Below are positions 46,615 to 58,204 of a DNA stretch of 64,000 nt, in pieces. This DNA is from Diplonema papillatum (Eukaryota > Euglenozoa > Diplonemea > Diplonemida > Diplonemidae): assembly GCA_030068145.1 (NCBI GenBank), contig JAPJBO010000007.1, positions 706,249-770,248 of the forward strand, given 5' to 3'. The position numbers and the translations under genes are program-made. Positions within the stretch are counted from its first letter, which is position 1; every line of letters starts with the position of its first letter. Below the pieces are notes generated by a model. It was not told where the DNA came from. It ran no database searches and worked only from the letters and a program-made list of their open reading frames with translations.

Positions 46615-47949
46615 ATGGAAGAAGCGAAGCAGCCCGAGGCTGCCCCCGCGCCTCCGGCCCAGCGGCACCGCGGCATCCTCAAGGACGAGGACTTCGACCG
46701 GCTGTTTACCAGCAGTCTGAAGAAAGCAGCCGAAAAATGGACGAAGGTGCCTGGGGTCGTCATGTACGACCTACCGCCCGGTGAGTTCAAGAGCTTGCTC
46801 AACCACAGGGTGTCGCTCATCGACATCGGCACCGAAATGAAGGTTCCGGGCGTCGACGCGTGGGAGGAGCTGTCGTGCCGGTATATATTCCAAGAAGGCA
46901 GGCTCTTGAACCACGAGTCGAAAACCGGGTGGGAGGTGTCCAACCAGTGCCGGCAGCCGCACCCCGTGTCGTGGATTCTGATGAACATCCTGCAGAGGCC
47001 GGAAGGCATCGGCGAGCTGAACACGAACTACGACGACATCCAGGTGACGTGGAACAAGTACCTCCCGAACAAGCACTACTGCCCGAAGCACAAAGACTGG
47101 CTCGGCTTGACCAATATCTGCTACGTCATGTGGGGCGCCCCGGCGATGTTCAGCTTCCACCACTCGTCGCCGCCGAACGGGCTCGTCCAGCAGATGCAGT
47201 TGAAAGACAAGGTGTTGCTCCTCACCGGCCCGGCCCGGTCGGAGTATATGCATGCCGTGCAAGCCGTTAAAGGCAGGTTGCCTCGCTATTCGGCGCGTTT
47301 CGCCAACATCTCCGAGCATGTGCACGACCTCCAACAGCGGAAGCGAACTTCCGTGAAGGTGGTGGACAGCGCGTTGGAGGATGACAACAGGGCTCGGTGG
47401 AAGACATCGAACACCAAGCGCTCCGTGAAGCAATCCGCCGCCTTCGCGTTGAGGGCTGCCGTGAGTGCCGCTTGCGACGCGGCCGTCAAACGGCAGGACT
47501 TCGACCGGGCGATTCTGCTGTCGCCGCTCAAGCTGCTGCTGAGCATGATCGAACAGCTCAAGCAGGACGCCCTCGCGAAGCACGACCACGAGACGTTCAC
47601 GTCGCTGCTTGACCTGCAAGAGCAGCACACGGACATCGACCCCGCGGCGCCGCCGGCGGTAGTGCAGCACTACCTTCGCAAGCTGTTTGACGCGCTGCCT
47701 TCGACGGTGGGAGCCCAGCGCTCGGGCGCCGTCAAGGACCTGCGGCTTAAAATAGAGCGCATCGAGACCGAGCAGAAGGCGCACGCGCCCGAAGCCGCAG
47801 TGAAGGAGGAGCCCGCTTCCGACGCAGAGCAGAACCCGGTGCAGGACGAAGGAGAACAAGACGCCGCACCGGAGTCGGAGGAGACGCAGGAGAAGCAGGC
47901 AAAGCGCAGACGCCTGAAGACACCCGGAAAAGCGCGCAATGTCAGGTGA
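46615..47949 (+). CDS. AlkB-like 2-oxoglutarate/Fe(II) oxygenase
   Basis: A 444-residue protein from ATG 46615; the frame is open upstream to 46429 without an ATG. The oxygenase core carries NKY (N-x-Y, 2-oxoglutarate side), HKD (His159, Asp161) and a distal His213 in SEYMHAV for iron, then R224 and R228 in RYSARF. The strands between (YVMWGAPAMFSFHH, KVLLLTGPARSEYMH) follow AlkB spacing. AlkB enzymes demethylate or hydroxylate nucleic acids or proteins; the substrate here is unknown. The C-terminal half is helical and charged, ending in a Glu/Asp-rich stretch and KQAKRRRLKTPGKARNVR, a likely nuclear localisation signal. A weak splice acceptor upstream means a 5' exon cannot be excluded. Its 3' end is tandemly duplicated downstream. 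Confidence 0.75.
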   Translation: MEEAKQPEAAPAPPAQRHRGILKDEDFDRLFTSSLKKAAEKWTKVPGVVMYDLPPGEFKSLLNHRVSLIDIGTEMKVPGVDAWEELSCRYIFQEGRLLNHESKTGWEVSNQCRQPHPVSWILMNILQRPEGIGELNTNYDDIQVTWNKYLPNKHYCPKHKDWLGLTNICYVMWGAPAMFSFHHSSPPNGLVQQMQLKDKVLLLTGPARSEYMHAVQAVKGRLPRYSARFANISEHVHDLQQRKRTSVKVVDSALEDDNRARWKTSNTKRSVKQSAAFALRAAVSAACDAAVKRQDFDRAILLSPLKLLLSMIEQLKQDALAKHDHETFTSLLDLQEQHTDIDPAAPPAVVQHYLRKLFDALPSTVGAQRSGAVKDLRLKIERIETEQKAHAPEAAVKEEPASDAEQNPVQDEGEQDAAPESEETQEKQAKRRRLKTPGKARNVR

Positions 47950-48067
47950 TGGAGGAGAAGCATATCTACCCCGTCACGCCGTACAGTGTGCCGGAAGCGT
48001 GAAGTCAAGCAGACCCTCGCTTTTGCGTGAAAGTTTGTCGCCTACGCAGCCATCCAGCAAGCAGCAG

Positions 48068-48640
48068 TTTTGTCACCCCCTCGCCAGTCTTTTCCTCGAG
48101 CAGTTCAAGCAGAAGGCGCACGTGCCCGAAGCCGCAGTGAAGGAGGAGCCCGCTTCCGACGCAGAGCAGAACCCGGTGCAGGACGAAGGAGAACAAGACG
48201 CTGCGCCGGAGTCGGAGGAGACGCAGGAGAAGCAGGCAAAGCGCAGACGCCTGAAGACACCCGGAAAAGCGCGCAATGTCAGGTGATGGAGGAGAAGCAT
48301 ATCTACCCCGTCACGCCGTACAGTGTGCCGGAAGCGTGAAGTCAAGCAGACCCTCGCTTTTGCGTGAGAGTTTGTCGCCTACGCAGCCGTCCAGCAAGCA
48401 GCAAGGTTGCGAAAAGGGCGCTTTTTACGGTCGCCGCGCCAAGCTGCCAGACGGAGAGAGATCGTCGTTGCGAGGTGACCCCTCGCCAGCTAAAATGCCC
48501 TCTTTCAAGCCGTCACCCCCTCGCCAGTCTTTTCCTCGAGCAGTTCAAGCAGGACGCCCTCGCGAAGCACGACCACGAGACGTTCACGGTCGCTGCTCTA
48601 CCTGCAAGAACAGCACACGGACGTAAGACCCCGCGCGGCC
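48068..48640 (+). pseudogene. Tandem duplications of the AlkB-like gene's 3' end
   Basis: About 48108-48403 repeats 47769-48064 (last 60 codons, stop and 3' flank) with very few changes, an offset of about 339 bases. A second, different piece of the same gene (47546-47640, containing CAAGCAGGACGCCCTCGCGA) recurs at 48540-48632 with small indels that break its frame. Both pieces start next to CACCCCCTCGCCAGTCTTTTCCTCGAGCAGTTCAAGC (48072 and 48508). No oxygenase core is included, so these are not functional genes. Confidence 0.85.
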
Positions 48641-50329
48641 GTGCTGGAGCGCGCCATTCTACCCGGCGGGACGCCTCTTAACGTAGTGTACATGGTACAT
48701 GCATGGACTAGGTTGCTGAACCTGCAGCAGGATCAGTACCAAAGATTTCAGTTCTGGATAGAATGAGGAAACGACCTTCAAACAGCTTGAACCGAGGATT
48801 CAAACATGGTCATGAGGAAGTCGAAAATCCCCAGCAATCGAAAGGAAAGGCATCTGTGCCCCTCGGCTCAACTGCCTTTGATCGAGGGTGACATCAATCG
48901 CAGTTGTCGGTGGATGTCTTGGGATGGAGTACCGCGGCCAGACGCGTACATTTGCGTTCCAATGGCACCAGGCATCGTAGCTAATAGGAGTACGTACAGG
49001 GCAAAATCTGACTTCCTTCGAACAAGAAGATCTTGCAAATCCGCGAAACGGCTACCCTGCTACGACTTTTCGAGCTGTCTGCTCCAGATCCCGTCGCTTC
49101 TGTGTGTGTGGTACGCCCTGAGCGGTAAACAAGGGTGTCGGAACCAGCTCAGTACATGGTGCGATTGCCCCTCTGTCGGCGTATTTCCGGCGTGAGCGTC
49201 GGCACTGCTGCGGTATTCACACCTTCGCAGTTGTTTCTGTATGCGTCTGTATAATGCTTGTGTAGTCGCGGCGGCTTTTGCTTCCTCTAGCTGAGAAACA
49301 TTGCTTGGATTCGGGCGCGGAACTTGTTGCCAAGAACGAGCTTCCCTCTCCCACGCTCTATCCCACATTAGCAATAAAGCGATTGCGGTCCAGGGTTGCG
49401 AATACGTAAACCCGTCCGCCTGCCGGACGTCCTTGGCTGCGCCTCCTCAGTGCAGAAGTGAGGAGACTGGAACTCTTCAAAGAAATGGGCCCTGCACCGT
49501 TTCTCACTTTCTTGCTTCGCAGGGCACCACCAAGCAGGGCTCGGCTTCTTCCCGCGGGATAGTATCACACGTTGCGATTTTGTTCGAAACTTCCGTTTAT
49601 TCTCCTCAACTAACGAGGATGACCCTCGCGTCTAACGGTGGTGCCGGATGATTTGACGGAAACTGCCAGCCAGCGACGACAGCGATATTTTTTGTCCTTC
49701 TGACAATCGATGGGGTATCGAAGCCACCATCTGGGTGCATGGCGTGTGTCTTTCGAACTCGAGGGTGACGTGCGGGGGCGATTATGAATGCCGGCCCAGT
49801 GTACATCTTTTGCGCTTACCTCCCCGTGAGAAGCAGTTCTGCGAAGCAGTGAGCTAATGCTGCCGGGCTGAATACGTGCAGCAAGTGATAGGCGTTTGAA
49901 TCATCCCGCGCCATGCAATGTTGTGCTGCGTGGTGCTTTTCTGTGCCAGCAACGCTTTCGTGAGAAGAAGGAAAGAACCTTCCTATCTGTGTTGTCAAGA
50001 GCTGCGACACAACTATTTCAATAACATCTTCTTTCGACGAAGCCGTGATGCTAGCACCGAACATGCATGAGAGGCACTGTTCTGTCTAAACAATAAACTA
50101 TAGTTTCCCCCCCGACTCAGGCGCAATAAGAAGGGGGAGGAATAATACAGGCGACCGGAACCCTGGCTTCTCCTTCTTGACTCACGAGGAGGGGGAGGGA
50201 GGAAAGGTTGTCGGAGCGCTGGAGAGTGTCTCTCCGGCGATTTTCTGTGCGACCGTGCCAGTCTGTTGAGCGCGAGGCCCGTGAAGGTAAGGGCGCGTTT
50301 CGGTTGAAAACGGGTGCGTGCGGGAAGGC
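48641..50329. other. No confident gene
   Basis: Intergenic. Near 49440-49520 is a copy of the short GTGAGGAGA...GGGCCCTGCAC repeat. The small frames at 48806-49195 and 49301-49651 show no recognisable motif or splice support. Confidence 0.35.
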
Positions 50330-53300
50330 ATGGCGGCTGTGTCGGCGTATAGGGTCGCGTTGGCGGCTGCCGCTTGGTGCAGCGTGGACGCTGTGTCCGT
50401 GGCTACCTGCGCGGCAACGCAGGCCGTGCAGTTTCCGAACACGGCGGACACCGCACAATGCACGGCGCGATCCGAGTGCAAGAATTGCGCGATGAAATGC
50501 GACGCTGGGGCTGCCTGCACGACAACGTGCTCGGCTGTGACAGCCTGCCCCGGGCTCGACGTACAATGCCCGGACACCGCTGCCTGTACCCTTGACTGCA
50601 GCGCTGAAACCGGCTGCGAAAAATCGAGCGTAACGTGCCCGCAGACCGGTTCCTGCGACGTCAAGTGCCAGCTGAAATTATCCTGCAACGAACTGAATGT
50701 CGAGCAACCCGCAGTCGGCGGCGGCCCGTTGAAAATTGAATGCTCGAACATAAAAAGCTGCGCCCTGGGGGTTATAAAATGCCCGGCCACAGAGACATGT
50801 GAGTTGGTTTGCGCGGGAGAAGGATCGTGCGACGACCTGAGGATCGAAGGGGGCCAGGGTGCGTTGACCATAACCTGCTCTGGAACTAATGCGTGCCAGT
50901 ACGTTGAAGCAAAGTGCGCCTCCGGACCGTGCACTTTGACATGCTCGGGAGTTGGGGCCTGTGCAGACATGCGGATGACGGATGCTGGCACGAATGGTCC
51001 AGCGGCAGGTGGGCTGACGGTGAAGTGCACCAACGTGGATTCTTGCCTTGCAGCCAACTTCAAGTGCCCGGCGTCTTCGGACTGCAAAGTAAGTTGCGAG
51101 AACCAAAAGGCCTGTGCCAACCTGACGTTGGACTGTCCGACCACCGGAGATTGTATCGTCGATTGTACCGGGTTTTCTTCATGTGCCGGGTCGAATATCG
51201 GGCACAGCCGAGGCTCGACGTCTGGAAGCACCGACATCATGTGCGGAAGTAACGCCTGCGAAGGTACGCTCCCCCCCCAGAGCAAACTCCCTTCCTTGGG
51301 TTGCCCGTGTCGGTGTTGAACTCTTTCTTCAACAGCACGGCCGAGCGTCCCTCTCATTCTGCGGTTCTTCTCTCTTGCCTGATTCCTTGCTTCCACCGGG
51401 CCTACGGATGAAACCTGCCGTTCAGTGTCGCAGCTTTGCAAAGCCCTGCCTGCGGTACGGCTCGCACCTTGTCACCGGCCTTACTTGCCGTCTGCTCTTG
51501 TATGGCGGCCTCGTAGGTGCACATCGACTCCGAACGCCTGCTGGTTCGGTGTGGCCTCTTGTTGAGACCGGCCATGTTCCCACATGCATCTACTGCCCCC
51601 TGTTCTTTGAACATGACCTTCATGTCTAACGCCCTGCCCTCATAGACCCACGGTCTGCGAGAGTCAGAACCTTGATCACATCGAGTCGTTCTTCAGCTTT
51701 TCTGGTGTCATGTTGGGAGTTTCGACCGTCCTTCTCCTTCTGTTCTGGGAACACGGTACGAATGGTTGAGCATTGCGAGGCTTTTCTTTAACGGCCCCAT
51801 TGTTGTCGCCCTGCACGGTTATCGTGCAACGCAGTCCCTACTCCGTTTCCGCAGGTTCGCATTTTCCTGCCTTCGTTGCCTGCTTCCAAAGCTGTCAAAA
51901 TCCCCAGTGTATGATGCGTACTTTGCTCAAATTTGCTTTTCTTTGCTCGTAATCTGAAGCAAATCTCCAAAGCAAATTGAAGCAAAGTCGTCTTTGCTTA
52001 CCAACTATGAGTCTAACTATAACTAGTCTACTATAGAGTTATAGTTCGCGGGAGGTCAGCCAAACAGACCTTCAGGCAGGAACAGCCTACGGCGGTGAAG
52101 TAACGAACCTCATCCGAGTGTCGAAACCCCTTGCTACAACGACTGTAACACACATGCACAATGCCGGACGCAAGCGTCTGCCAAGAGCATGCGTGACACA
52201 GCCGTGTCTTGAAGGTGACCACAAAAGAGACCAAGGGAAGTTTAAATACCGACCTTCTAATCCACGAATAGCGTTGGAAAGAGCAGAGCGAGCAACCAGG
52301 AGACTGCGGCGAACCGGGAGGTAAGGCAAACGGTTCGAAAAACGACGCTGGGGACAAAACAGCATAGATGACGCACTGGCGTTTGTTCGTGGTTTGCGCG
52401 ACAACATGACTCTACTCAAGGGACTGAAGGTACAAAGGGGATGGGATTGTGGTCCTTTATTTCGGCCGCGCGCTGAACATTGGACGAAAGGGGTACTTCC
52501 CTGCAGAATGTCCCATTTGCTATGAAGAACAGTGCCCGCATGCAACGCTGGATTCACCATTCCTAGCTTAAGTTTGCTTAAAATTTGCTTCAATTTTGCT
52601 TGAGCAAAGTTAAGCAAAACTAAGCGAATTTAAGCGAATTAAAGCGAATCTGAAGCAAGTCTCAAGCAAATCGACTTTGCTTTTTTCAGGGGTCACTAAC
52701 TTTGCTTCAATTTGCTTTCCTTGCCAATTATGTAGTGCAGGGTCAAAACCTTGTGTCTTTTTGGAAACGCTGCCGCGGGGCCGATGGCCCCCAAGAAAAA
52801 GAGTTGGAATTCTTTTTTTTTTGCTCAACTTCTGCTAGTCTCAGACAGAGCGGCCGCCTAGCCGAGAGTCCGGTTGACCACTGAGGCGCGGAGTCGGATT
52901 AAGGTGATGGAGGGGTAGAATTCCCCCCCATCATCCCGGGTGCATGTGCATTCGCGTGTCCATTTTTAGTATAAAAGGTGTCACGGGAAAAGCCAAGCCG
53001 CTGCTTAATGCGAGAGGTCCAGAGTTCGCTTCCCTGCTGAGCCCCCAAAAAGCAGTGCATGCTAATCCATGTGGTTCATGTACTTAAAAGAACTCAATGC
53101 TTAACGACTTATCACGTGGGCGGCCCCGACAGATTACCCCCCACTATAATTTTTAGCCATCCTTCAACTTGCTTTAAACACCGCTGCGTACAGATTCGAC
53201 CATCACGTGCGGGGACGGAGGTCCGTGCGACGTTGACTGCCAGGATTACCAATCTTGCCGCAACTCCAACATCGTCTGCCCGCAGTCAAACCAAGTTTGC

Positions 53301-56300
53301 ACCGTCGAGTGTAGAAAGGACATGTCTTGCCAGGCAGCCACGATCAGCTGCAACAGTGCCTACCCTACGGCAGGAGGTGGTAAATGCAGCATCGCGTGCA
53401 ACTCCTACCACTCTTGCTTGAACGCAAGCGCCACCGGCGACTACGATGCAGCGTGCATGGCTATTGACGCGTGCGTAGGCTCAAATTTCGACGGGTATGC
53501 TGAATTATTGTTTGTGGTACCGGCGTGCGGGGGTTCTGGAACTTGTCGGCAAAAAGGCAGATTTTGTGGACCCGCCGACCTGCCATGAACTCAGTACAGA
53601 CCCGGTAGGGGCTGGTGTGGCATGTTATCAACTCAGTACAGACCCGGTAGGGGCTGGTGTGGCATGTTATCAACTCAGTACAGACCCGGTAGGGGCTGGT
53701 GTGGCATGTTATCAGCTCAGTACAGACCCGGTAGGGGCTGGTGTGGCATGTTATCAACTCAGTACAGACCCGGTAGGGGCTGGTGTGGCATGTTATCAAC
53801 TCAGTACAGACCCGGTAGGGGCTGGTGTGGCATGTTATCAGCTCAGTACAGACCCGGTAGGGGCTGGTGTGGCATGTTATCAACTCAGTACAGACCCGGT
53901 AGGGGCTGGTGTGGCATGTTATCAACATGCTAAAAAGTCGTGTTAAACACGGAGGGGGGAGGGTAGCAACAATTGTAAACTCAAAGAGATCGCCGGAGAC
54001 TGTGGACACACGAAACACCCACAAGGGGAGATATGAGCCCTTCTACCCATGCCGTTAGCGAGTGTTTAGCAGAACCGTCTGTTCTGAACGCACTTCACTT
54101 TGCAGAGCCGTTGACGAAAACGTCATCTTCAAGACTGTTCCACTTCGGGAGCCTTTTCTCCACTCTGAACAGTGACCGCCTCATCAATTGCCTTCAAACT
54201 GTAACCAATCCAAACAGGAGTAAGGCGCCGGCCACTTCTGCACCGGACACGTCTGCACCTGACACTGGTGCACCAACCACTTCTTCACCTGCTACCTCTG
54301 CACCTGGCACTGATGCACCGGCCACTTCTGCACCTGATACGTCTGCACCTAGCACTGATGCACCGGCCACTTCTGCACCTGTCACTGATGCACCAGCCAG
54401 TTCTTCTTCTTCACCGAAAACTGATGCACCGGCCACTTCTGCACCCGATACATCTGCACCTGACACTGCTGCGCCGACTACTTCTACACCTGATACGTCT
54501 GCACCTGACACTGATGCACCGGCCACTTCTGCACCTGATTCATCTGCACCTGACACTGAGGCACCAGTCACTTCTATACCTGATACGTCTGCACCTGACA
54601 CTGCTGCGCCGAGTACTTCCACACCTGATACTTCCGCACCTGACACTGATGCACCGGCTACTTCTGCACCGGTCACTGCAGCACCGCTCACTTCTGCACC
54701 TGACACTGATGCACCGGCTACTTCTGCACCTGACACATCTGCACCAGACACTGACCCGCCGGCCACTTCTGCACCTGATACTTCTGCACCTGATACATCT
54801 GCACCAGACACTGATCCACCGGCCACTTCTGCACCTGATACGTCTGCACCTGATACGTCTGCACCTGACACTGATGCGCCGGCCACTTCTGCACCCAACA
54901 CTGATGCACCGGCTACTTCTGCACCTGACACTGATGCGCCGACCACTTCTGCACCCAGCACTGATGCACCGGCTACTTCTGCACCTGACACTGATGTACC
55001 GGCCAGTTCCACACCAGACACTGAAACGCCCGATACATCCACACCTACTACTTCTGCGTCGGTCACCGCAGGGCCCGCAACACTGACACCAGACACTGTG
55101 CAGCCTTTGCCGACTCTGACTGCACCACCTGACACGGAGAATCCTGCACCGTCCACTCCGCCAACGCCGGTACCCGGCACTGGCATCCGGGGGGCTGAGA
55201 AAAAGGCTGTCGATACCAGTAGCACGGTTGGCTCCGTGGGCTCAATCATCGGCTCGACCGGGGGGTCAGGCTCTGCCGCAAGAATTCTGCTGCTCAAGAA
55301 CCTGGGCTGTCAAGTCGACGACCTCGACCTTCTCGAAGCCGAGCCGCTGGACTGGGAGTTCCACCCGACCACTATCGGTTTGCATCATCACAATCTGCTC
55401 ATTATTGCAAGTACCCAGCACATGACCGTCTAATGAAGCGAACGAAGTGCTAAAGTCCGAATAATAGGGGTTGACAAAATGCCGCGGCCGAGTGCTTTTC
55501 AAGTATTGTTCTAGCAGTCAGCGCATCGAAAATATTTGCGAGCTAGCTTTATGCGTTCTTTTTACCCCCGCGAAGTTGGCGGCTACGTGTATCTTACAGG
55601 CGGAAAAGTATCGCGTAAACCACAAGCTTGGTGGGCAAGGGATACACTAAAACAAATGGTAACCTCCCCAGCCCGAGGCAAAAGTCGAGGAAACAATGCC
55701 TTGAAACCTTACAAAGTCGGAGTTCTGTGCGGTGGAAGTGTTCAGCGCTGAAAGACGTGTCTTGTAGTAGTTGCCTTTCCCCCCAGTAGCCTCTTTTTAT
55801 AAGATGAAAGAACTTCTGCCGGCAATTATCACCATAGCCTTCGGAGGCTGGAGTCGCGGCAGTTCCGCGAGCAATACCGGCCCTTGACCTGTACAAACAC
55901 TGTCAGTGTGCCCCAGTTCCTCGAACGGGCGGATCTGCCAGTTGGGTCAGGGAAAGGTCGTTGTTGTTTACTGGACCGAGGCAGTGAACAGCGGCAGCAC
56001 CAGAAGGAAGAAACCGTGCGCGGGTCCGTCAAAAAGAAGAAAATAAGTAGACGGCTGACCGCGCGAATTAGTGCGTCGCATACGACTCGTTTGGGGCAGC
56101 AGGACACCTTGTCCAGGTGGGTAGCGTCACCTCCCCTATGCGAGCTGATTGCCGGTTGGATGCGAGCAACTGCACCTTCGTACCACCGACACCCTCTGGG
56201 TGCTTCGAGGAAACGTCAATCGGGTGTTGACACATGTTGATTGATATCAAAAGTCCGCTTCCACGCTGTGGCTGGTCTTTGTAAGGGCTGCCTTGATGGT

Positions 56301-57532
56301 AATTTGATCAAACTCACACTAATCTGAAGCGCACACGACTCGTTAACCCCATTCTCCTTCTCACAGGGTTCTCCGTTGCCGGAGAGCGGAAATACATGTT
56401 GGCAGCCATGGTGATGAACCCGGTCATCCTCGCCGCGATGTACGCCATTTTGCTGGCGCTGTCGTGGTTAATGCACTACCTTTCCGCCGTCCCCTGGCAG
56501 CAGGCGCTGGGCAACGCCCGGACGCCGGGCCTGCTGTACGTCCCGTTCCTGTTCCTGCTGCAGGGAACCAGCCTCGTGTCATTCCGCTGCGCCTTCTACC
56601 CAGGCAACGATCCAGCGTTCATGACATTCATCGCTTGGGTCTGCACGGCAGCATGTTGTGCGATGCCGGGCGTGATCTACTACTACGTTCTACGGCGCAT
56701 TGAGAAGGACGCGCGGCACATGAAAGATCCTAAGATTTACGACGACCCCGCCCTGGGAACTACCTATGGTGCTGGCACGTTGAAGGCGAAGTTCTACTGT
56801 TTTATGTTCGGCGACCACGTGTGGGCGTCGACGTCAGACAGCAGTCGTTTTGTGGAGCAGTACGGTGTCATCTTCGAGCCGGTTCGGGATGGATGCACGT
56901 GGTTCATTCTCGTTGAAGTCAGCTCGATGCTGGCTCTGAGTCTGTTGTCTTCTTGGCACCCCGGGGGCAATCACGTGCAATGCGGCCTGCGCAATATGTT
57001 GGTTTGCCTGGTCCTCTTCGTGTTCTTCCTCATGATGCTCGTGATTCGTCCGTACGCGTCAACCTTCGACACGTTCCTCAGCCTCGGCATCAACGGGCTC
57101 CTCTTCTCCGCGGTCCTGTTCATGACCATCGGGCTTTGGCAAAATGCCAGCAGCTCGCATTGGTGCTTCACAGCCGCCGGGATCATGTTGTTGCTGTCGA
57201 CTTGCCTCGTGATCCTGAAGGCCGTGTGGGATCTCGGATCGTCGATGGTCGACATTTGGGTAGGGCGGAAGTCGGGGGCTCGGAAAGCGTATAGCCTCGG
57301 GGCCACGTTCACGTCCCGTCAGTCTGACGCCGGATCGCTGGAGCTGAGTCGGGTGTCGCCGACGATGCAGTACAATTATCCATACTCGGTGCCGTTCATT
57401 TCCGAGCTAAGCTGCGCGCGGAGCGACTCGAGCACCGACTACAACCCGGTCCTCGATGTGCAGGAATCACGCTCCTCCCCTCGCTCCAGCTCGCGGCCAG
57501 ATACCGTCATCATAACGTGCCAGAACTACTAG
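50330..57532 (+). CDS. Gene 2: Cys-rich, mucin-like, multi-pass membrane protein
   Basis: Four exons: 50330-51263, 53194-53494, 54218-55377 and 56367-57532. Together they make 3561 bases, an intact frame of 1186 residues. Exon 1 starts with a signal peptide (MAAVSAYRVALAAAAW...) then about 280 residues of Cys repeats (C-x5-C, C-x3-C; for example CPQTGSCDVKC). Exon 2 continues them (CGDGGPCDVDC). Exon 3 holds a Thr/Pro/Ala/Asp stalk (APDTSAPDTDAPATS) and then LLLKNLGCQVDDLDLLEAEP and DWEFHPTTI. Exon 4 gives GFSVAGERKYM, about seven hydrophobic segments (VPFLFLLQGTSLVSF, MLVCLVLFVFFLMMLVI, IMLLLSTCLVILKAVWDL) and a Ser-rich tail of about 80 residues. Introns are phase 1, 2 and 1. It is the paralogue of gene 1. 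A plasma-membrane surface receptor, adhesin or channel is likely from layout; ligand and function are unknown. Confidence 0.85.
51264..53193 (+). other. Intron 1 of gene 2 with an AAGCAAATT-rich element
   Basis: Donor GTACGC, acceptor TGCGTACAG; joining gives CE-D-STITCG in phase 1. Two clusters of TTTGCTT/AAGCAAA motifs (51919-52000 and 52563-52722) bracket about 560 bases, perhaps ends of an element. 52738-52805 is the reverse complement of 40930-41000. A B-box-like GAGTTCGCTTCCC lies at 53022-53034. Confidence 0.7.
53589..53925 (+). repeat. 42-bp minisatellite inside intron 2 of gene 2
   Basis: Eight almost identical 42-base units (ACTCAGTACAGACCCGGTAG then GGGCTGGTGTGGCATGTTATCA). The only regular variant is CAGCTC for CAACTC in the third and sixth junctions. 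As 42 is a multiple of three, all frames stay open or closed throughout. It lies in intron 53495-54217 (donor GTATGC, acceptor CCAAACAG). Confidence 0.9.
55378..56366 (+). other. Intron 3 of gene 2
   Basis: Donor GTTTGC, acceptor CTTCTCACAG. It splits a Gly codon right after DWEFHPTTI, exactly as the intron of gene 1 does. At 989 bases it is about twice as long as its counterpart. I see no gene inside it. Confidence 0.85.
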
Positions 57533-58024
57533 CCAGGTAGCCAGGACACACGGGCGCGTCGGTCGCTTGAGATGACTCGCGAGTCGCCGGCCACAGCCAT
57601 GCAACCATCCTTTCCCGGCGCCCCAACGCTTGGCTACCAGAAAGCCAGTTGTCCCTGTGTGGCAACTCTTCTATCACCTCCGGCTTCATCCCTTAATCAT
57701 GAACCGAGACCAAAGGATCGTTAGGTCAAGCTTTCACACCGAGGATCGGTACCGAAGACCGTGTATCGAGCAAGCTATTACCCTTGTGCTCTGCGCGATT
57801 TGTGTTCCGGCAGCTTGCCTAAAGACAACAGATGTTTGTTGCAGACAACGCGAAGCGACGAGTTGTTCCTCCATTGGAGGTTCAGCACATCGTTGTGAAG
57901 CTTGTATGCAAAACATCAACATCATTTGGGCGAACTTTTTGCGTTGACAACAGTTGGGCTTACCGTGGTGCCGCGAAAGGAGGCAGTCACTGCTCATCGC
58001 AGTCAACTGCAAAAGAACTCAACT
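57533..58024. other. 3' flank of gene 2, no gene seen
   Basis: No frame here looks like a gene and no clear polyadenylation signal stands out. Confidence 0.4.
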
Positions 58025-58204
58025 TGAGCCGGTCCATCCCCTCTTGATAGACCGTGATAGACCGAAGAATACAGCACCGGGCAATTCGATGCAGCTCTAG
58101 GGACTAGGGATGGGCCTGATAGACCGTGGGGGACCGTGATTCACTGTGATAAGCAGCGGCAGGTACTTCGATGCAGTTTCAAGAGATAGGGACGGACCGG
58201 CTCA
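58025..58204 (+). mobile_element. 180-bp TIR element, copy 2
   Basis: TGAGCCGGTCCATCCC and GGGACGGACCGGCTCA are inverted ends. CAACT lies on both sides (58020-58024 and 58205-58209). It is the reverse of the 33660-33834 element, and the two share the CGGTCTATCA/TGATAGACCG motifs. Confidence 0.6.

Noticed and set aside
46771..47859. 362-codon minus-strand ORF
   Set aside because: Antisense of the AlkB-like gene; the plus frame has catalytic motifs and the minus one has none.
50182..51441. 419-codon minus-strand ORF
   Set aside because: Antisense of the Cys-rich exon 1 of gene 2; no motif, and the plus frame has a signal peptide and ordered Cys repeats.
54194..55297. 367-codon minus-strand ORF (Ser/Gly/Val/Ala-rich) over gene 2 exon 3
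   Set aside because: Antisense shadow of the Thr/Pro/Ala/Asp stalk; the plus strand joins correctly to Cys-rich and membrane exons.
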